In this document: positions 53,001 to 59,000 of the stretch, piece after piece | How the letters are laid out: each line of letters starts with the position of its first letter | How positions within the stretch are numbered: position 1 is the stretch's first letter | NCBI GenBank assembly: GCA_030144725.1 | Contig: JASKMD010000008.1 | Coordinates: 11,408,375 to 11,472,374 of the forward strand | Length of the DNA: 64,000 bases | Reading direction: 5' to 3' | From: Haematococcus lacustris | Taxonomy: Eukaryota; Chlorophyta; Chlorophyceae; Chlamydomonadales; Haematococcaceae | Notes under the pieces: generated by a model | Seen by the model: only the letters and a program-made list of their open reading frames with translations | Databases searched by the model: none | Told to the model about the DNA's origin: nothing | Translations under genes and position numbers: made by a program

Positions 53001-56000
53001 CTGAATACATTGTTAATGAACAGCCGGGTGAAGGCCATGGCATTCATGGCCTCCTTGCATGGCACAAAATGCAACATTTTGCTCAGGCGGTCAACAATGA
53101 CATTGATGGCATTATAGCCATGGGTCCCAGAAGGCAGCTTGGTCACAAGGTCCATAGACACATGTTCCCACCGATACCCTGGGACAGTCAGGGGCCTCAA
53201 CAGACCACCTGGCTTAGAGTTGGAGGACTTATCGCGTTGACACGCATCACATGTCCCCACATAGTCCCTAACATCAGCACGCACAGTGTTCCACCAGAAT
53301 ACACGTGTGACACGCTCGAGGGTTTTGGTCATTCCCACATGGCCAGCATAAGCAGCATCATGCATCTCGTGCAAGATGTGTTCACGCAGTTCAGGCACAT
53401 TGGGGACCACCACTAAGTCCTTACCAGAGATCCGCCAGAGACCTTCAGTGTCCTGGTACATTCCAGAATGATCAGCTCCAGCAGTAAACGCAGGGTCCTG
53501 CTGGTATCCAAGGTTCAATTGATCAGAAAGTCCCATAGGAGCAGCTGGAGCCGCAGGATACTGCGCTGTCTCAATCTGTGTAACAGGTGTCTCAGACCCT
53601 ATCGGGTCCAACATGGCTTCAACACACGTGGTATCTTTCTCAAATTGTGACAGAGCAAGGGGGGATTTCGCACTGATGGCAGCCGGGGCAGCGGCACGAA
53701 GGCCAGCCTCACGAGCTCCCCCCCCCTCCAAAGAAAGCTTGGCCTGCCTCCTGGTGGTAACAGCACACACCGAGACACTTTCTGGAGAATCGTGCACAAT
53801 CCGGGACAAAGGGTCTGCAGGGTTCACAGTGCCTGAGACTGTATGAGAACCTGCTCACGAACTCCACCACCTGGCCTGGCGCCTATATAGCACTTTTCTG
53901 GGTAGGCAAGGCAACCAAAGGTTGGTGATCGGTGAATAGAGTGAATGGCACGCCTTCTAAATAGCAGCGCCATTCTTTGCATGCTGTGACTAAAGAGAGA
54001 AACTCTTGTTCACCAGTTGTGTAGTTGATCTCAGCAGGTGACAGCTTGCGACTTAGATAAGCCAGTGGATAGCCATCCTGCATGAGGACTGCACCCAGTC
54101 CCTGAAGGGACGCATCACAGTAAACCTGGAACGGTTTGGTGTGATCGGGTAGTCTCAGCATGGGAACTGCAGCGATGGCAGCTTTGAGAGCATTGAATGT
54201 CAAAGGTACCTCAGGCCAGTCATGCCATGGAAATGACAGACCGCCTTTACCACAAAGATTTGTGAGAGGTGCAGCAATATTGCTGAAATTACAGACAAAC
54301 TTACGCACATAATTAGCAGCGCCAAGGAATGACTGTAATCCATGGAGGGACTGGGGAATAGGCCAGTTAGCAATTGTTGAGACCTTATCAGGATCTACAG
54401 CAATACCTCCAGCAGTGACCAGATGGCCTAAGAATTTAAGTGTATAACGCATAAACTCACATTTAGATAGTTTAGCATACAACTTATTCTTACGCAGTAA
54501 TTCAAATACTTGCTTGAGGTGCAGCAGGTGATCCTGAACTGACCTAGACATAACAAGGATGTCATCCAGATACACCAAGGCACACTTACCCAGCACAGAA
54601 GCAAAGGCGTCATTCATGACCCGTTGAAATGTAGCTGGAGCGTTGGTCAGTCCAAAGCATAACACCTTGACCTGAAAGTGACCTTCAGGTGTGCGGAAGG
54701 CCGTTTTAGGCACATCCTTAGGAGTGATCCTGATCTGGTGGTAACCAGCCTGCAGGTCTAGGGAAGAGAAGACTTTGCAGCCAGACAGCTTGTCAAACAA
54801 GTCATCAATGCGAGGCAGTGGATACTGGTCACGCAGTGTGATCTTGTTGAGCTGTCTATAGTCTATACACATTCTCAGTTCACCTGACTTATTCTGACCA
54901 AACAGGACAGGAGCTGCATAAGGAGAAGAGCTTGGCTCAATCATACCTTTAGCAAGGAGGTCCTGTATCTGTTGCTTCAGCTCGTCATGCTCAGGCTTGC
55001 TTAACCTATACATGGGAGTGGCTGGAGGGCGGTTACCAGGCTCCAGGGGTATGGTATGACCCACTGGGCAGTCTAGTGGCAAGCCAGTGAGCGGTGTGAA
55101 CACATCACTGTATTCTGCCAGCAGAGAATCCAACTGAGCTTTGATAGCATCAGGGAGGCCATGCAGGGTTACCTCAGGTTGAGTGAGGGCAGAGTTATCA
55201 GGGCTGATAAGAGCCACAACGGCGAGACCGCTTTTTCAACCACCTTGTTGTCACCTTGGCAGTAGCCAAAGGCATAGTATATCAAGGCGGCTGCATGGTG
55301 TCTGCACACTAGGCCAAAGGCAAAGTTGATGACGAGATGCCATGTCTGCAAAAACCACATGTGCTCAATGGCATAGCGCTGCACAACTAGGTTGTCAGCC
55401 ACAAGCATAGTAGCAAGTGTGTACAACATGACACCATGTGCATGCACATACCGTGAAAGCATGTCATGATTACTCATGCATACACATGATCAAGCGATGC
55501 GTGTACATGTTTTTGGATGTCTTACCCATAAGGGCTGGACACATGACCATACATGAAATGGATTTGGGACGTAGCCTACAAGCTTGTTTACAGCACAAGA
55601 GCTCCATCTGAGGTCATCAGAGCAGCTCTGAGTGCATGATAAACATCAAAGTGTCATGGTGACACGATGCTAAGATACGCTTTAATTGCGAATGTCAAAG
55701 TATGACAAACGTTTGCATGGTAGACCTGATGATCAGAGAAAGCTCATGCATGACAAGATATCCTTGTATGGTCAAGGCGCAACACATGGGTCACATGAAA
55801 TGGTCGAAGGTGACACTAAGTTCAGGGTGACAAGGACCATGGGTATGCTGATCAGCAGGGTGGGGCATGGCCACCATCGCATGGACCTGAGCCTACAAGG
55901 CTGTCATGCAACCCATCAGGGCACAATGGCTCACAATAGGGTTCCCTTGAACTGTGCTACAGTACTGTAGGGGTCTACAGTACTGTAGATGTCTACAGTA

Positions 56001-59000
56001 CTGTATGGGTCTACAGTACTGTATGGGTCTCCTGACCAGCAGAGTGCCACAGTAGCAAGACGACAACGTCGAGTAACACATTGCCTTGATAAGCAAGTAT
56101 GCATGGTGCAAGCAGATGCTTATGGCAGAAGATGACACTAGGTGCCACGCCGCACCAGGATTAGGGCTGTCCATGTGTAGAACTGCCATAGATGTTGCCA
56201 TAGGCTGCCATAAAGGTTGCACCATTGGTAATAGGCGTTGCCATAGGCTGCCATAAAGGTTTTCATAGAGATCATAAAGGACTTGTAAGAACACATGTGC
56301 TTGGAGCAACCACATTAGCATGGTGAGTAGAAGGCGAAGGTCAGATATGTACCATAGCCATCACCAAGGCCATCAGCAAGCCTAAGGGCTTAAGGCTGTC
56401 AGCAGCATGTACTAATCATAGCACGGCTGTAGCATGGCTGGCAACAATGGCCAAGCATATGCAAACCTGATACATTCAGGGCTGGCAAAGGACTAGTTGT
56501 ACGCCCATTGGAGTTGTGCACAACAAACACAGATGCGTACAACATGCATAGCACGTTGGCAGCGTACCACCAAGGTAGCTATCTTGTCCATCTGCTTGAT
56601 ACCACGTTTACAACGTGTTGTCCTTTGTTCGGTCTGAGCCAGAAGCTTAGACGCAACCTGCAGCCGCTAAGAAGGACATGCAGGCCAGAAGGACTTAAGG
56701 AGGTGCGACAAGCCTGCCAGAGTGCAATGAAATGCAACAAGGCGTAACACTGGTCCTGCCACAGGAACCTCATTTCGCGAGAGTAGCCTTTAGGAGTAGC
56801 CATCGTCGGAGGGCGAATTGTGGCAACTACGGACAAATCCGTAAAGGGCAACCAGCTTGTTAGGCAGAAACATAGGCAGGAACGACCACCTGGCCCCGAT
56901 AATGGTGGGCAGCGTTGGTTGTTCGCCTCCACTGTCAGCGTTCTCCAAAGCCGAAGCTCCACTAGCGTGAAAGCCAGAAGTCAGCCGAAGGCTGGAGGCA
57001 TGATGCCCTCGCAGACGCAAGTCTGGTCGGAAACCACTCTGTAACGTGCAGTGCACGTTGTTAGCCGAGAGACCGTCTTGCGTGTTGCGAGAAAAACTGC
57101 CATGGAGAAGTTTACAGGAAAACCTCGTGAGAGGGCTAGGGCTTAGAACGGGGCCCCCTGGAATCGAACCAGTTGTCCTCACAGCAGCGCTGCTAGGCTT
57201 TAACCTGCGCTACTCACTCGGTAAAAGTAATGCGCCCACCTGCGCCCGCCATAGGCAGTACACAGGTGTCGCGGGCAAAGGGGAACGGTGTCGCTCGAGG
57301 CTCGCCGTTACAGGCGGGGCGGGGCGGGGCGGGGCGGGGCGGGGCGGGGCGGGGCGGGGCGGGGCGGGGCGGGGCGGGGCGGGGCGGGGCGGGGCGGGGC
57401 GGGGCGGGGCGGGGCGGGGCGGGGCGGGGCGGGGCGGGGCGGGGCGGGGCGGGGCGGGGCGGGGCGGGGCGGGGCGGGGCGGGGCGGGGCGGGGCGGGGC
57501 GGGGCGGGGCGGGGCGGGGCGGGGCGGGGCGGGGCGGGGCGGGGCGGGGCGGGGCGGGGCGGGGCGGGGCGGGGCGGGGCGGGGCGGGGCGGGGCGGGGC
57601 GGGGCGGGGCGGGGCGGGGCGGGGCGGGGCGGGGCGGGGCGGGGCGGGGCGGGGCGGGGCGGGGCGGGGCGGGGCGGGGCGGGGCGGGGCGGGGCGGGGC
57701 GGGGCGGGGCGGGGCGGGGCGGGGCGGGGCGGGGCGGGGCGGGGCGGGGCGGGGCGGGGCGGGGCGGGGCGGGGCGGGGCGGGGCGGGGCGGGGCGGGGC
57801 GGGGCGGGGCGGGGCGGGGCGGGGCGGGGCGGGGCGGGGCGGGGCGGGGCGGGGCGGGGCGGGGCGGGGCGGGGCGGGGCGGGGCGGGGCGGGGCGGGGC
57901 GGGGCGGGGCGGGGCGGGGCGGGGCGGGGCGGGGCGGGGCGGGGCGGGGCGGGGCGGGGCGGGGCGGGGCGGGGCGGGGCGGGGCGGGGCGGGGCGGGGC
58001 GGGGCGGGGCGGGGCGGGGCGGGGCGGGGCGGGGCGGGGCGGGGCGGGGCGGGGCGGGGCGGGGCGGGGCGGGGCGGGGCGGGGCGGGGCGGGGCGGGGC
58101 GGGGCGGGGCGGGGCGGGGCGGGGCGGGGCGGGGCGGGGCGGGGCGGGGCGGGGCGGGGCGGGGCGGGGCGGGGCGGGGCGGGGCGGGGCGGGGCGGGGC
58201 GGGGCGGGGCGGGGCGGGGCGGGGCGGGGCGGGGCGGGGCGGGGCGGGGCGGGGCGGGGCGGGGCGGGGCGGGGCGGGGCGGGGCGGGGCGGGGCGGGGC
58301 GGGGCGGGGCGGGGCGGGGCGGGGCGGGGCGGGGCGGGGCGGGGCGGGGCGGGGCGGGGCGGGGCGGGGCGGGGCGGGGCGGGGCGGGGCGGGGCGGGGC
58401 GGGGCGGGGCGGGGCGGGGCGGGGCGGGGCGGGGCGGGGCGGGGCGGGGCGGGGCGGGGCGGGGCGGGGCGGGGCGGGGCGGGGCGGGGCGGGGCGGGGC
58501 GGGGCGGGGCGGGGCGGGGCGGGGCGGGGCGGGGCGGGGTGGGGTACAGTAGCAGGGCTGGTAGCAAACATTGGCATCTTACCCCATTCCACCCCTACTC
58601 CTTAGGCACCGCATCATCGATGTTGAAGGCGTGGCCCACATCGGGGTGGCAGCTTGGGGCCCAGCCGATAATCTAAGCAGGCCGCCACGCCCGCTCCGAG
58701 TAAGAGACAAGGTTGAGGCAAGTATGAGTAAGAGACAAGGTTGATGCTGTCCGCTGTCACACTGTGCGGTGTCCGTCCTTAGACAGCCGTTGCATTGGAT
58801 GACGTGTCCTTAGCTGCTGGCTAGCTGCTGACAGATGAGACCTGCAGGGGAGGCCTCAGCGGAGGTTGTTGCGACCATGCTACTCCAGTCCTTCCTAGGC
58901 CAGCCCACTCCAGGCTTCCCAACAGCAGGTCCAGCCCCATGCCCCCCTCCCCCACCTGACCCAGCCTGCCCTCCCTACTCTCACCCCCGCCTCCCCACAC

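Larger units (their letters stand above)
29587..57312 (-). mobile_element. Ty3/gypsy chromovirus LTR retrotransposon, split by a nested element
   Basis: LTRs at 57040-57312 (5' in element sense) and 29587-29856 (3') frame reverse transcriptase, RNase H, integrase, GPY/F and chromodomain coding on the minus strand. Element ends are TGTAAC...GTTACA; the outermost 3 nt of the left LTR are missing. Both outer ends abut (GGGGC)n, so it landed inside the array and its target duplication cannot be told apart. LTRs differ at 5 of 270 positions. Primer-binding-like TGGTTTCC follows the 5' LTR (minus strand, 57036-57029). Pol has frameshifts and nonsense codons, and no clear gag-protease survives: a dead copy. 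Confidence 0.9.

Noticed and set aside
57046..58676. ORFs of 419-519 codons through the second GGGGC array
   Set aside because: Same artefact.
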